64,000 nt of DNA from Onthophagus taurus (lineage: Eukaryota > Arthropoda > Insecta > Coleoptera > Scarabaeidae). The notes under the pieces are model-generated. The model saw only the letters and a program-made list of their open reading frames with translations, was not told where the DNA came from and did no database searches. Both the position numbers and the translations under genes were made by a program. Where the stretch lies: contig NW_027248940.1 of assembly GCF_036711975.1 (NCBI RefSeq), positions 4,092,001 through 4,156,000 of the forward strand. The letters run 5' to 3'. Shown one piece after another: positions 1 to 9,655 of the stretch (within the stretch, counting starts at the first letter, position 1; every line of letters begins with the position of its first letter).

Positions 1-2191
1 ATATAGTTCACATGCTCCCTCCAAGACAGCCTCACATTCAGATGTACACCCAAGTATACCGTGTTCACCGTCGTTGCGATATTTTCGCCCCTTAGCCTAA
101 TTGGAGGGATGAGTTCAGGTCTTCTCCTGCGGCTAAAAAACATTGCCTTCGACTTACTAGGTGCCAGACTCAAATTACGTTCCTCGAGAAAACTCGCTGT
201 CGCATTCAATGCATCGTTCATGATCTCAACTGCCAATTCAATGGAACCCCCCTCCTTCAACAAAACCACATCGTCCGCGAACACAACAGTTTTTATTTCA
301 CGCGCCTCATTTATAATACTAATGCCTCTGATGTAGTAGTTAAATAGTATCGGACTTTGAGAACTTCCCTGGGGCAAACCCCTGTATGAGGTTCTACCTC
401 CTATCTTGCTGGGGTCATGTTTGAGCCGATATATATTTCTGGTTAAAACCTGACGTAGAAGAGCAACCAGACAAGAAGGGCATCCATCCCGATTAAGCAT
501 TCCTAATAATAAGGTGATATTTACATTATCATAAGCAGACAAAATGTCAATGAAGACCCCGATCATAATATTTCCTCGATAAAACGCCTGCTGGATGGAC
601 CTAATCACCGTGAAAAGGCAATGAGCCACTCCCCTACCCTTTCTAAATCCAAACATCGTTTCGTCAAACATCGAACGGGATTCCATCCACCACTCCAGAC
701 GCGCCAGAGCCATTCTTTCCAGTAATTTCCTAGAACAATTGATTAGGGAAATAGGTCTATATCCCTCTCTTGAATTAGGGTCTTTACCCCTTTTGGGAAT
801 CGGAACTACCTGTATTTCATGCCAAATATCAGGAACATTACCTCCATTCAAGATGTTATTAAAGTTCAACAGGATGTCTTTGCTACTATCTGAAATGTTG
901 TTTAACATGGCAAAACTGACGTTGTCTGACCCGGGGGATGTTGTCTTTTTAAATTTCAGAGCTAACTCTAATTCCGTTCTGTTGAATGGTTTGCCTATAT
1001 TAATATCCGACTCTTCAATTATACCGGTTGCAACCTTTTCCAAATTAGGTACATACTCTCGACACTCTCGGACAAAGGTGAGACATAAAATCCCGGGTCC
1101 ATGCGAAGTCTGTAGATGATTGTGTTTCAGTGCCATTAATGGCTCTGTCGTAATGCCTAATGGTTCCCCATATCATTCCTAATGATGACTCCCTGGATAG
1201 TGATTCGCAGAACCGTTTGAAAGATTCTCGTTTCTTTTTTAGTAGAAGTCTTACTCAAAGCTATATATATACCTCTTGACTATGATAAAATTAATCTCGC
1301 TAGGACACGTCATAAACTGCCTGGTTACCATCTTTGTAAGTCCCACGATTCTCGTGCAATCACCATCCCACCATCTACAACGGTAATTCGTTTTGACATT
1401 CAATTTAATCTTCGGAATGAAATAATCCGCCGCCTCCCTTATTGCCATTATCAATGCCTCGTAAGAAGGTGATGTTTCCAGCTTTAAACAGTTGTCAATG
1501 TGTTCTGAAAAACTAGTCCAGTTTGCCTTCTTGTAGTTAAACCTATCAGTTTTCGGGGTTTTGAATTTGCTAGGGAATGGAGTCCTGCTAGGAAGTATCC
1601 TAGCTAAGACGGGAAAATGATCACTTCCCAAAGTGTCTGAATCGGTTTTTGACACAACGTTTCGCACCAAATCCGATGAACAAACAATCAAATCTATAAC
1701 GCTGGCATTGTTATTTCTATTTAAAAAAGTTGCTCTTCTTTCATTCATCACGGTCAAATCCAATGTTTCAATTAGCTCGTTCAAAGCCAGGCCTCTTTCG
1801 TTCACAGTGTAACTTCCCCATAAAGGATGGTGTGCATTAAAATCGCACAAAATAATAAAAGGTGCAGTAACATTCAAGAGTAATTGATTCCAATCGTAAA
1901 TACTGAAACCCAAATCAGGAGGAATGTACCCCGCCACAAAAGTAATACTTCCCACCCTGAACTTGGCAAAATGAATTCTCTCCTCGATCACCATCGGATC
2001 GTCTAGCCATGTCGCTTGTACACCTCTTTTAATCAAAATGGAAAGTCCTCCATACCCATCAGTTCTTGTGATATGTCTAGCATTGAAACCAGGAGTAGTT
2101 ACCAAAAAATTTGACTAAGATTCGGCTTGTTTCTGCTTAAACTACAGGAGTTCAATAACATAACATTAATACTTGAACTTGTGTTATCCAT
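1..2191 (-). pseudogene. LINE ORF2: endonuclease and reverse transcriptase, broken
   Basis: ORF2 would start at the ATG at 2191, overlapping the end of ORF1. Its first 29 codons end at a break near 2105 and part of the endonuclease N-terminus seems missing. The frame at 2105-1251 holds endonuclease features: LCDFNAHHPLWGS and, near the end, SDHFPVLARI. Below 1251 frame shifts continue into a reverse transcriptase with RPISLINCSRK, then FGFRKGRGVAHC, and the catalytic FADDVVLL near 290. The protein would copy element RNA at a nicked chromosomal target. The far C-terminus lies outside the window, so RNase H cannot be judged. Non-functional as it stands. Confidence 0.75.
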
Positions 2192-2195
2192 TAAA

Positions 2196-3223
2196 CTAAG
2201 TAGAGTTATTTTTGGTGTAATGTACACGAGAAACAATGGTAGATGGTGCTACAAATGAAGCCGAAACAAAACTATCGTTCGACAAGGTTGGAGATCTTAT
2301 CTCATTCTCATTCACCTGATAATTAATTTCGTCTGCGTCGCACATCTCTTCCAAATTAGCTTTTAAGTCGGCTCTATTAAAACCTTCCTCAGTAGGACGA
2401 ATTTTCTTAACTAGAGTTTCTGGTGTTCTTCCATCCTGAAATAACATAAGTTCTGGGGGAGTCCCACTTCTACGTTTAGGAGAACTTGCTGGATTATGCG
2501 ACTTGGTTACTCTCTTAATTGTAAAATTTTTCTTAGATTGTGTAGTCGCTTTGTTACTGTTTGTATTTAAACCTCTGCTAGACTGGCTGTTAGAAGGTAA
2601 CCTAGGAAAATTAATATCATCATTTAGTCTATTAATAGCAAACTGTTTGTCTGAGGTCTTGTTAACCGCCATCAGTGCTTCGAAAGCAGAAATGTTGTAA
2701 GTTGCCATTAGTTTTTTAATCGTAGATTGCTTTGTAAATTCAGGACAAATTCTCTCACTAAAACGGGTACCCATCTCTGTAGATAAATGATCACCCTTAC
2801 AAAAAATACAGTTGGGGTTTTCCTTTTTTGTGCATTGTTTGAACTCATGTTCCTCCGCACACCCGGGACATCTTAATTTAGATTTGCAAATTTTCTTGGT
2901 GTGTCCGTATCGACAACATTTATGACATTGTACTACTGGTGCTGTATATAATTCGGTTCTTCTTACATTAAAAAATAATTTGATGTAATTAGGGATTACC
3001 GTCCCTGCGAACGTAACTAATAATGTTGAAGTATCTCTGTATTCAAATTCTATTTGTGAGCCTGAATCTCCACTAACTTCTTTGGCTATTTTCCTTTTGA
3101 ACCTTCTCACTGCAAGAACTTCCCTCTTATTGTCTGTGATTAAATTTTGTTTGATGTCCTCTTCGGTGAAGGATGGGTCTATATTGCGGATGATAGCTTT
3201 ACAAGATATCAGATGAGTTGGTA
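2196..3223 (-). pseudogene. LINE ORF1 (gag-like), C-terminal part with zinc knuckles
   Basis: This is the downstream part of ORF1, a nucleic-acid-binding protein that packages LINE RNA. Three cysteine-rich knuckles are visible at about 2780-2930: CHKCCRYGHTKKIC, CPGCAEEHEFKQC and CIFCKGDH. A basic, serine/proline-rich tail with KSHNPASSPKRRSGTP follows. The frame stays open from the mariner insertion at 3225 to the stop at 2196, so this half shows no other damage. The upstream half continues at 5741. Confidence 0.75.
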
Positions 3224-3789
3224 TACAGGGTGTCCCGTATCTTCTGCATCAGAGCATTATACGGTAGGATACATTATTCTGAAGCGATCTTTCTAATAAA
3301 ATTTTTCCGAAATGTTTATAATAACCGCAGGAGAACGGTTTTAAGATCACCAGCGTGTTAGTAAACGCCGAAGGGAACGCCTTCGGAGATCGTAAATCTC
3401 ACTCAGGCAATCGATCACACCCCCGGTCGGTCCGCCGCGCCCAGCCCAACCCAACCCAACCCAGTTTATGTATAAATTTAATAATTTATTGCAAGAATGA
3501 AATTGCTTTCCAACATAAGGTTTGGTGATACGCAGGTAGAAATTAGACGAGGTTCAATAAATATCAAATAAAATCGATGTAGTTAACGCTTTGGTAATGA
3601 ACAGTTACAACATCCAAACGAGTGATTCGAGGTCGAACTACAATAATTGACAAACAATACAATAATTGTCGTACGATGCTGACAAAGTAACGAAAAAAGA
3701 TATAAATCGGTCAAAATTAAGTAATAAGTAAAAACAAAGAACTTAAATGTTTTATTCCAGAATTTAAATAAATATAAAAAAATAAAATA

Positions 3790-4084
3790 TTGTATGCGAA
3801 TCGCTATCCTAATCGAAGATATCCTAATGCAAACGCTTTTGTGCAGTTGGATTTCCGATTGAGGATGGAAGGAAGATTAATTGCTCATCGCGGGGAAGGC
3901 AGACCACAACGCGGTGTTCGAGACCATGAACGAATTCTAGAGGAAGTTGAGGAAAATCCGACAATGAGTACGAGGAGATTATCAACAGTTTTAGATATAC
4001 CAAAAACAACGATAAATAGAGTGCTCTGCAATAATAACATACACCCCTATCATTATTCGGCTGTGGAGGAGTTACATCCAGGGA
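3790..4084 (+). pseudogene. Inverted second copy of the mariner transposase N-terminal region
   Basis: On the plus strand, inside the left arm, lies a duplicate of the transposase N-terminal region running from YANRYPNRRYP to SAVEELHPG. It is the inverted partner of roughly 4890-5190. Where the minus-strand copy has a TGA stop, this copy still has the arginine codon CGA, so the stop arose after the duplication. It ends abruptly at 4084, next to the stop of the minus-strand gene, and cannot make a full transposase. Confidence 0.75.
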
Positions 4085-4087
4085 AGT

Positions 4088-5263
4088 CTACTGTTGTTCG
4101 AAATGCAACCCATTATTTGCAATGCATTTATGGGCCCGTGTCACGATGTCTTGACGAACATTCTCCAGCATTGTTGGTGTGATCAGCACCGTTGCCGCAT
4201 GGAATTTGGCGATGACGTCCTCTACATCCTCCGACTCCTGCTGGTAAACTTCTTGTTTGAGGTATCCCCAAAAGAAGAAATCCAGCGGAGTTAAATCCGG
4301 AGAACTATAATAAAACATAGAATATTAGTTAATTCGTTAAGTAAGTACGTTTTTTAATGAAACTAGTAATAAAAATTTTAATATTTACCGAGGCGGCCAT
4401 CGAATCGGACCGTATTGACCAAACCATTGCCCCGGGTAGGTTTGGTTCAGCCATGCAGTTACCCGCCGGATGTTGTGGGGCGGTGCACCATCTTGCTGGA
4501 AGAAACTGGGTCGTTCGTTATCTGGCAATGCGTTTAGGAATTCTGGAAGAACATCCTGTAGGAATGTTGCGTATTGCTGACCCTGTAAATAACATAGTAT
4601 TTTTTAATTACTATATCTGGTGCTTGTTATTAATATTTTGCAAATTATTACTTACATTAAGCGACGGGTTGAACTCGTAGGTAATGATGTTATTACCAAT
4701 AATTCCTGCCCAAATGTTGATCTTCCAGCGCCGCTGAAAGCATTTTACCTGGGTTACGTGCGGGTTTGAAAACAGCCTGCCCTGGTAAACATACTTTCAT
4801 CGGTCCAGAGTATCTTGGACAGAAATTCTCCGTCAGCATAATGGCGTCTTAGCAACTCGTGACAAAAATCCAGGCGCATCTCCGCATCCCCTGGATGTAA
4901 CTCCTGCACAGCCGAATAATGATAGGGGTGTATGTTATTACTGCGGAGCACTCTATTTATCGTTGTTTTTGGTATATCTAAAACTGTTGATAATTTCCTC
5001 GTACTCATTGTCGGATTTTCCTCAACTTCCTCTAGAATTCATTCATGGTCTCGAACACCGCGTTGTGGACTGCCTTCCTCGCGATGAGCAATTAATCTTC
5101 CTTCCGTCCTCAATCGGGAATCCAACCGCACAAAAACGTTTGCATCCGGGTGTCTTCGATTTGGGTAGCGATTTGCGTACAATCTCGCCGCCCTTCGACC
5201 GCTGCACCGAGCCTCCCCAAAAACTAAATGCATGTCTGTGGATTCTTCTAAGCTATAATTCAT
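4088..5263 (-). pseudogene. DD41D mariner transposase with two introns, one nonsense codon
   Basis: The transposase would excise and reinsert the element at TA sites. The N-terminal helix-turn-helix part begins at the ATG at 5263 (another ATG lies at 5299) and carries YANRYPNRRHPD, a motif shared with the transposase at 16667-17725. The first catalytic Asp is in KILWTDES, the second in FQQDGAPPH and the third in SPDLTPLDFFFWG. I count 41 residues between the last two, hence DD41D. Introns are predicted at 4583-4655 and 4305-4388 with GT/AG ends and matching phase. One TGA replaces an arginine codon near 5042, and a frame break lies near 4755. Confidence 0.8.
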
Positions 5264-5740
5264 TTTAACAAAAATGTCTTCACTAAACGAATGCAACAAA
5301 CACTCTGACGACTTTATTCGTCTTTATCACTTTATTCTTTAACATGTGGTTCAATTCAATTACTTCGTATTTTTTTAAAAACAAATAAAATTCGCTTCGT
5401 GACCCTACCTTGTCTAATTTCTACCTGCGGATCACCAAACCTTATGTTGGAAAGCAATTTCATTCTTGCAATAAATTATTAAATTTATACATAAAGTGGG
5501 TTGGGTTGGGTTGGGCTGGGCGCGGCGGACCGACCGGGGTGTGATCGATTGCCTGAGTGAGATTTACGATCTCCGAAGGCGTTCCCTTCGGCATTTACTA
5601 ACACGCCATTGGTGATCTTAAAACCGTTCTCCTGCGGTTATTATAAACATTTCGGAAAAATTTTATTAGAAAGATCGCTTCAGAATAATGTATCCTACAA
5701 CCGCATAATGCTCTGATGCGGAAGATACGGGACACCTGTA

Positions 5741-6276
5741 TATGTTCTCCAGTTATTTACCACATCAAAGTTGGCATCTAGGAATTTGTTGGCATTAACA
5801 TATGAATCGAATTCTATTGCTAATCTATTTTTCCCTCTTTTTTCAACGAGTTTTACACTAGGTATCATCAGGTCATAGAAGTATTTCGCTATTTTCATAT
5901 CGCTTAAAGCCGTAATATTTTTGTCGATAGATTCAATGTAGACGATGAAAGGAGCCGAATCCATATTGGAGAAGCAAAAGTTGTTAAAATTATATGAAAA
6001 ATTATCAAATAGACATCTTTTATCTGCTAAGATTCTTTTCCCAAGGTTAATAATATCGTCCGCAATAATTAATTTTTCTTTATCATTGATCGGTATGCAA
6101 CCACGCTCAATTGCCAATTTACATTGTGCGGCGTTTAAATTAATGTGTTCAAATGTTATAGAATCAAGAAGATTGATTATGTTTGCCTCAATATATCTCA
6201 CAAACTCAAGAGCATCTTTAAGATTAATTTCCCCAGCACAACTAAGCTTTACGTCACCACGAACTGTCGGATAGTG
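5741..6276 (-). pseudogene. LINE ORF1, N-terminal part separated by mariner
   Basis: This is the upstream half of the same ORF1. If the mariner and one TA copy are removed, the frame reads straight through from 5741 to 3223, so the insertion is clean. No ATG lies in frame at the upstream end; the frame is open to about 6276 and then runs into AT-rich flank, so I infer 5' truncation of the element. The residues match no family I know well; the assignment rests on continuity with the zinc-knuckle half. Confidence 0.65.
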
Positions 6277-6280
6277 AAAA

Positions 6281-6790
6281 AAAAGATTGTTTTAGCTTTA
6301 ATTCGAGACATAAATCAATTCTTAACTCCTTAAAATGAGATCGACACAATTTTTTTAAATTTTTACATTTTTTGACATAACCCAACTTGACAGATGGTTT
6401 TGTATGTTCTTTTTCGGTAAACTTTTCTTATAAACCCCATTATTTTTAAACCACACCTTAAAATAGATAGTTTTACCTCTAATTTGAGATATAAATCATT
6501 TCTTAACTCCTCAAAATCAGGTCCACATGTTTTTAAATTTCAACATTTTTTGACATAACCTTGAGAGATTTTCTTGTATGTTCCTTTTCTTGCAACCTTC
6601 TGCATTAATCCAGTGAACAACATGGGATTCTGGGTATTCATTCATATAGGAATATAGGAATGTGCGGTATTGACTGGATTGGTGGATCTACAAATTAAAT
6701 TAACATAAATATTTAAGACTTTCTTTTCCATATATTTCAAAATAAGACATCAATAAATAAACTTAAAATAAACCAAAAAAAAATTAACAC
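6281..6790. repeat. Two diverged copies of a ~180-bp AT-rich repeat beyond the GUCD1 stop
   Basis: Between the LINE and the GUCD1 stop codon, two related stretches follow each other. Each runs from a segment like gagayataaatcawttctt through acattttttgacataacc to a stretch near tgtatgttc. They begin near 6288 and 6467, about 180 bp apart. No ORF or RNA gene is recognisable; the region should include the GUCD1 3' untranslated end. Confidence 0.5.
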
Positions 6791-6792
6791 CT

Positions 6793-7373
6793 TCAAACTT
6801 GATCATTTCTGGTTCGAGTATAAATCAAAATAACATCCTCATCAGTACCGTAACTTTTTCGGGCATCCTCAAACGTTTCCAGCGACATTATACACAATCG
6901 ATCCTGAAACGACGGATTCCGATAATAAATTTTTTGCGTGATCGTGTTGTAACCGCACACGACAACGTAATGCCCCTGATAAGGAACCGGCCACGGGATA
7001 CACTTCCTAATCTCCGTACAAACCTTGTTGAATTTGCACCGCTCGCAATTAAGAAGTTGCGCGTTCGTCAACATAATCACGGGGCCATCCTTTAAATGGC
7101 TGATTAAGAAGTTCGCCGAAACCGAAGCTTTGCGGATTTGTAGGCCGTATAAATGAGCTTTTTCGAATTTACGGTTTACACGTTTCTCATCCTAAAACAA
7201 AAATGATTGCATACAACATTCTTTACTAATAAAAATCATTAATAACCTTTGTTAGAACACTTTGGTAGAATGAGTTTCCTCTATAACCGGGGTGAACTCC
7301 TAAGGTGGTTGTGTAAAATTTGTGGGGGACGTCGAAACGTTGTAAGACGTAGCAAAGATCTATGGTCCATGTA
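6793..7373 (-). CDS. Gucd1: GUCD1-like protein, coding exons 3 and 4 (3' part)
   Basis: These exons encode the C-terminal two thirds of a GUCD1 (guanylyl cyclase domain-containing 1) family protein. Exon 3 is 7373-7247 and contains TWTIDLCYVLQRFDVPHKF and LGVHPGYRGNSFYQ. Exon 4 is 7191-6793 and contains PVPYQGHYVVVCGYN and DARKSYGTDEDVILIYTR, the segments most typical of the family. The 55-bp intron between them has GT/AG ends, and exon phases agree. Together with exons 1-2 the reading frame is 714 nt, 237 codons plus stop, close to what I recall for vertebrate GUCD1. WDCGL with a later GHYVV suggests a peptidase-C39-like fold; the biochemical role is not clear. The gene looks intact. Confidence 0.9.
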
Positions 7374-7429
7374 CTGAAAACAAAATCTTAACTCAACAAA
7401 AGAATAATAAGATTAAAAATATTTTATTG

Positions 7430-8079
7430 ATTCTGCCATTCCCGTGAAGAATTATTGAGATGTTTTATGTCGAATAAAATCATTTTGACACATACCAATC
7501 AAAATTTTCTATCTTTTGGGTATTTTTGAAACACTTTCAGATAAGTTTAAAATCATTTTACTGATTCTACCGATCTCCTTAAATGTTATAAAGATGTTTT
7601 ATGTCGATTAAAGTCATTTTGACACACACCAATCGAATTTTTCTAGTTTTTGGGAACCTTTGAAGCATTTTCGGATAAGTTTAAAATCGTCTTATTGATT
7701 TAGCCGATCTCCTTAAATGTTATAAAGAAGTTTTGTATCGATTAAAATCATTTTGACACACACCAAACATTTTTTTATATTTTTTGGGTATGTTTGAAAC
7801 ACTTTCAGATAAGTTTAAAATCATTTTATTAATTCTGCCGATGTCCTTAAGTGTTATAAAGATGTTTTATGTCAATTATAATCATTTTGACATACACCAA
7901 TCATATTTTTTTAATTTTTGGGTATGTTTGAAACACTTTCAGATAAGTTTAAAATCATTTTATTGATTCTGCCGATCCCCTTAAATGTTATAGAGATGTA
8001 TTATGTCGATTAAAATCATTTTCACACACACCAATAAAATTTTTCTATTTTTTTGGTATCTTTGAAACACTTTCAGATA
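7430..8079. repeat. 134-bp tandem satellite in GUCD1 intron 2 (left block)
   Basis: About five units of roughly 134 bp follow each other. Recurrent landmarks are taaatgttataaagatg, cattttgacacacaccaatc and actttcagataagtttaa, spaced 133-135 bp. Units differ by scattered substitutions. The block is cut at 8079 by a hairpin element and again at 8631 by piggyBac, and resumes at 20315. Confidence 0.9.
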
Positions 8080-8584
8080 AAAATAAAATAAAGAATTGCA
8101 CTTTTTGTAATGGATAGTTTATTATATTTTCGTTCTACCGGTTTCGACTCAACTTAGAGTCATCTTCAGGAACACCTAAAGTTATAAACGAAATAAAAAC
8201 AAACTTTTAGTTACAACAAATACATGTGTTCACTTAAATTTATACGCAATTATTAAGTTTTTGATTTCCTTACTGTTTTTTAATCACGAACAAATTCAAT
8301 AATAATACCATGGTTTTAGTTCAAATTGTGACGTAAGTTTAAGCTCATTTATTTTATTATTTTTAATGAAAACATAACCTATAAATTTAAGTGAACACAT
8401 GTATTTGTTGTAACTAAAAGTTTGTTCTTATTTTGTTTATAACTTTAGGTGTTCCTGAAGATGACTCTAAGTTGAGTCGAAACCGGTAGAACGAAAATAT
8501 AATAAACTATCCATTACAAAAAATGCAATTCTTTATTTTATTTTAATACGAATAATGGAAACAAATAATAATTACCCCAAAACA
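8080..8584. mobile_element. Non-autonomous hairpin element (~165-bp inverted arms)
   Basis: Two arms of about 165 bp are inverted copies (roughly 8083-8250 and 8378-8545). They carry cttagagtcatcttcagg on the left and its complement on the right. The segment interrupts a satellite unit, and ttcagata occurs on both sides (8072-8079 and 8585-8592), consistent with an 8-bp duplication. About 35 bp of unpaired tail follow the right arm, so this is not a simple TIR element. No coding capacity. Superfamily unknown. Confidence 0.65.
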
Positions 8585-8880
8585 TTCAGATAAGTTTAAA
8601 ATCATTTTACTGATTTTGTTGATCCCCTTAACACGTTAACTGCCATCCCCAATATTTAAAAAAATATCTACCGGGTCCCATGGGCCATATTTGTCTTTTA
8701 ATGAAAATGATGTTTTAGTGTTTAAAAATAAACAAATATTGAAAAACCTTTTTTCTCCAGTAATTTTTTTGTTAGAAAAAAGTGTGTCCTAATATGGTAC
8801 ACGTGGCGCCTGAGTGAACATTACTTAATGTTTTGCACATCGTGCGCCATGTGTACCTTACGTGGACACGCACAAACTCG

Positions 8881-9642
8881 ATGTTCGTTCGTTCAGCAGC
8901 GACAACTGGTTTCAGTAACCAGTTTGAAATGCAACAAGCGGTAAAGACTGCAGCAGAAGAGATTGAGGTTTGGAGAGAACTTGACATGACTGATGAATTT
9001 TCAGACTTCTCAAATTCCAACCTTGATCCAACATATTTGGTAGATGAAACATCACCGAACAATTCTGAAGATGACTGCCTTAGGAAAACGAAACGTAGAG
9101 GTCGATCAAGTACGTAAAAAAGATATTACCAATAGCATAAACTTTGATTATGGTATAGTTTTAGCTTTTTGATGAAAAAAAAGCTGTTTCGATTTACCAT
9201 TTCAAATATTTTTTGCTCTTACCGTTTAGCAGTACGTCTGTATTTTTATGTGGTATTGCAATGCTGCAAAGTCTATTTTTCTTTTAGATTCAACACAACC
9301 ATCAACTTCAGCTAAACCATCAACATCGGCTCAAGCATCAACATCGGCCCAGTCTGACACAATAACAGATCATCCAGGAAGCCGTATTGAAGAGCCAGAG
9401 TGGGGACCAATTTCAGGAAATTTTTTGACGTTCACTCTCCCTCTAAATGTTGGCGTTTCACCAGCCCTGCAGGCTCAAATGCATGGTAAAAACAAGCTTA
9501 GTTTTTTTGAATTGCTTGTGTCCGATGTTGTTGTTAACAAGATCGTTGATGAAACAAACAGATATGCCGAACAGCAAATTGTTTTAGCCATAAGCAACGA
9601 GAATTTCGGCGACTATTCACGTTTACATGCATGGGTAGATAC
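8881..9642 (+). pseudogene. piggyBac transposase, 5' part (exon 1 and start of exon 2)
   Basis: Exon 1 runs from the ATG at 8881 (or 8929) to 9109 and encodes an acidic segment with DEFSDFSNSNLDPTYL. An intron at 9110-9287 (AA|GTACGT to TTTTAG|AT) is predicted, since joining it keeps the frame. Exon 2 encodes a repeated STSAKPSTSAQ linker and then GNFLTFTLPLNVGV and FFELLVSDVVVNKIVDETN, the conserved start of the DDE_Tnp_1_7 domain. The hAT cuts the gene at codon ACC, after 9642. The frame itself carries no stop. Confidence 0.85.
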
Positions 9643-9655
9643 TAGAGCTGGGCAT

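Larger units (their letters stand above)
3226..5738 (-). mobile_element. Tc1/mariner element of DD41D type, partly fold-back
   Basis: The ends are inverted copies starting CAGGGTGTCCCGTATCTTC on the left and CAGGTGTCCCGTATCTTC on the right, flanked by TA at 3224-3225 and 5739-5740. The inverted similarity extends far beyond normal TIRs. About 320 bp (3226-3548 with the reverse of about 5410-5738) match, then 3790-4084 matches again as an inverted copy of the transposase N-terminal region. The 240 bp at 3550-3790 have no partner in the right arm. Both arms carry a short (TTGGG)n/(CCCAA)n run beside a GC-rich stretch. Confidence 0.85.
1..6280 (-). mobile_element. Non-LTR retrotransposon (APE-type, ORF1+ORF2), interrupted by a mariner
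   Basis: A minus-strand LINE runs from ORF1 (near 6276) through ORF2 endonuclease and reverse transcriptase and leaves the window at position 1. ORF1 has CCHC zinc knuckles and ORF2 an AP-endonuclease-like domain, as in the Jockey/I/R1 group; the exact clade is not settled. A mariner at 3226-5738 splits ORF1. The 5' end appears truncated near 6280 because no in-frame ATG opens ORF1 there. Several frame breaks make it a dead copy. Confidence 0.8.

Noticed and set aside
3440-3465. (CCCAA)n run, mirrored as (TTGGG)n near 5506, as telomeric repeat
   Set aside because: Only about four units, present in both arms of a mariner as part of the arm sequence; not a telomere.
7430-8079. Regular repeats as a possible CRISPR-like array
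   Set aside because: The 134-bp units are contiguous diverged satellite copies with no short repeat/spacer pattern, and the DNA is eukaryotic.
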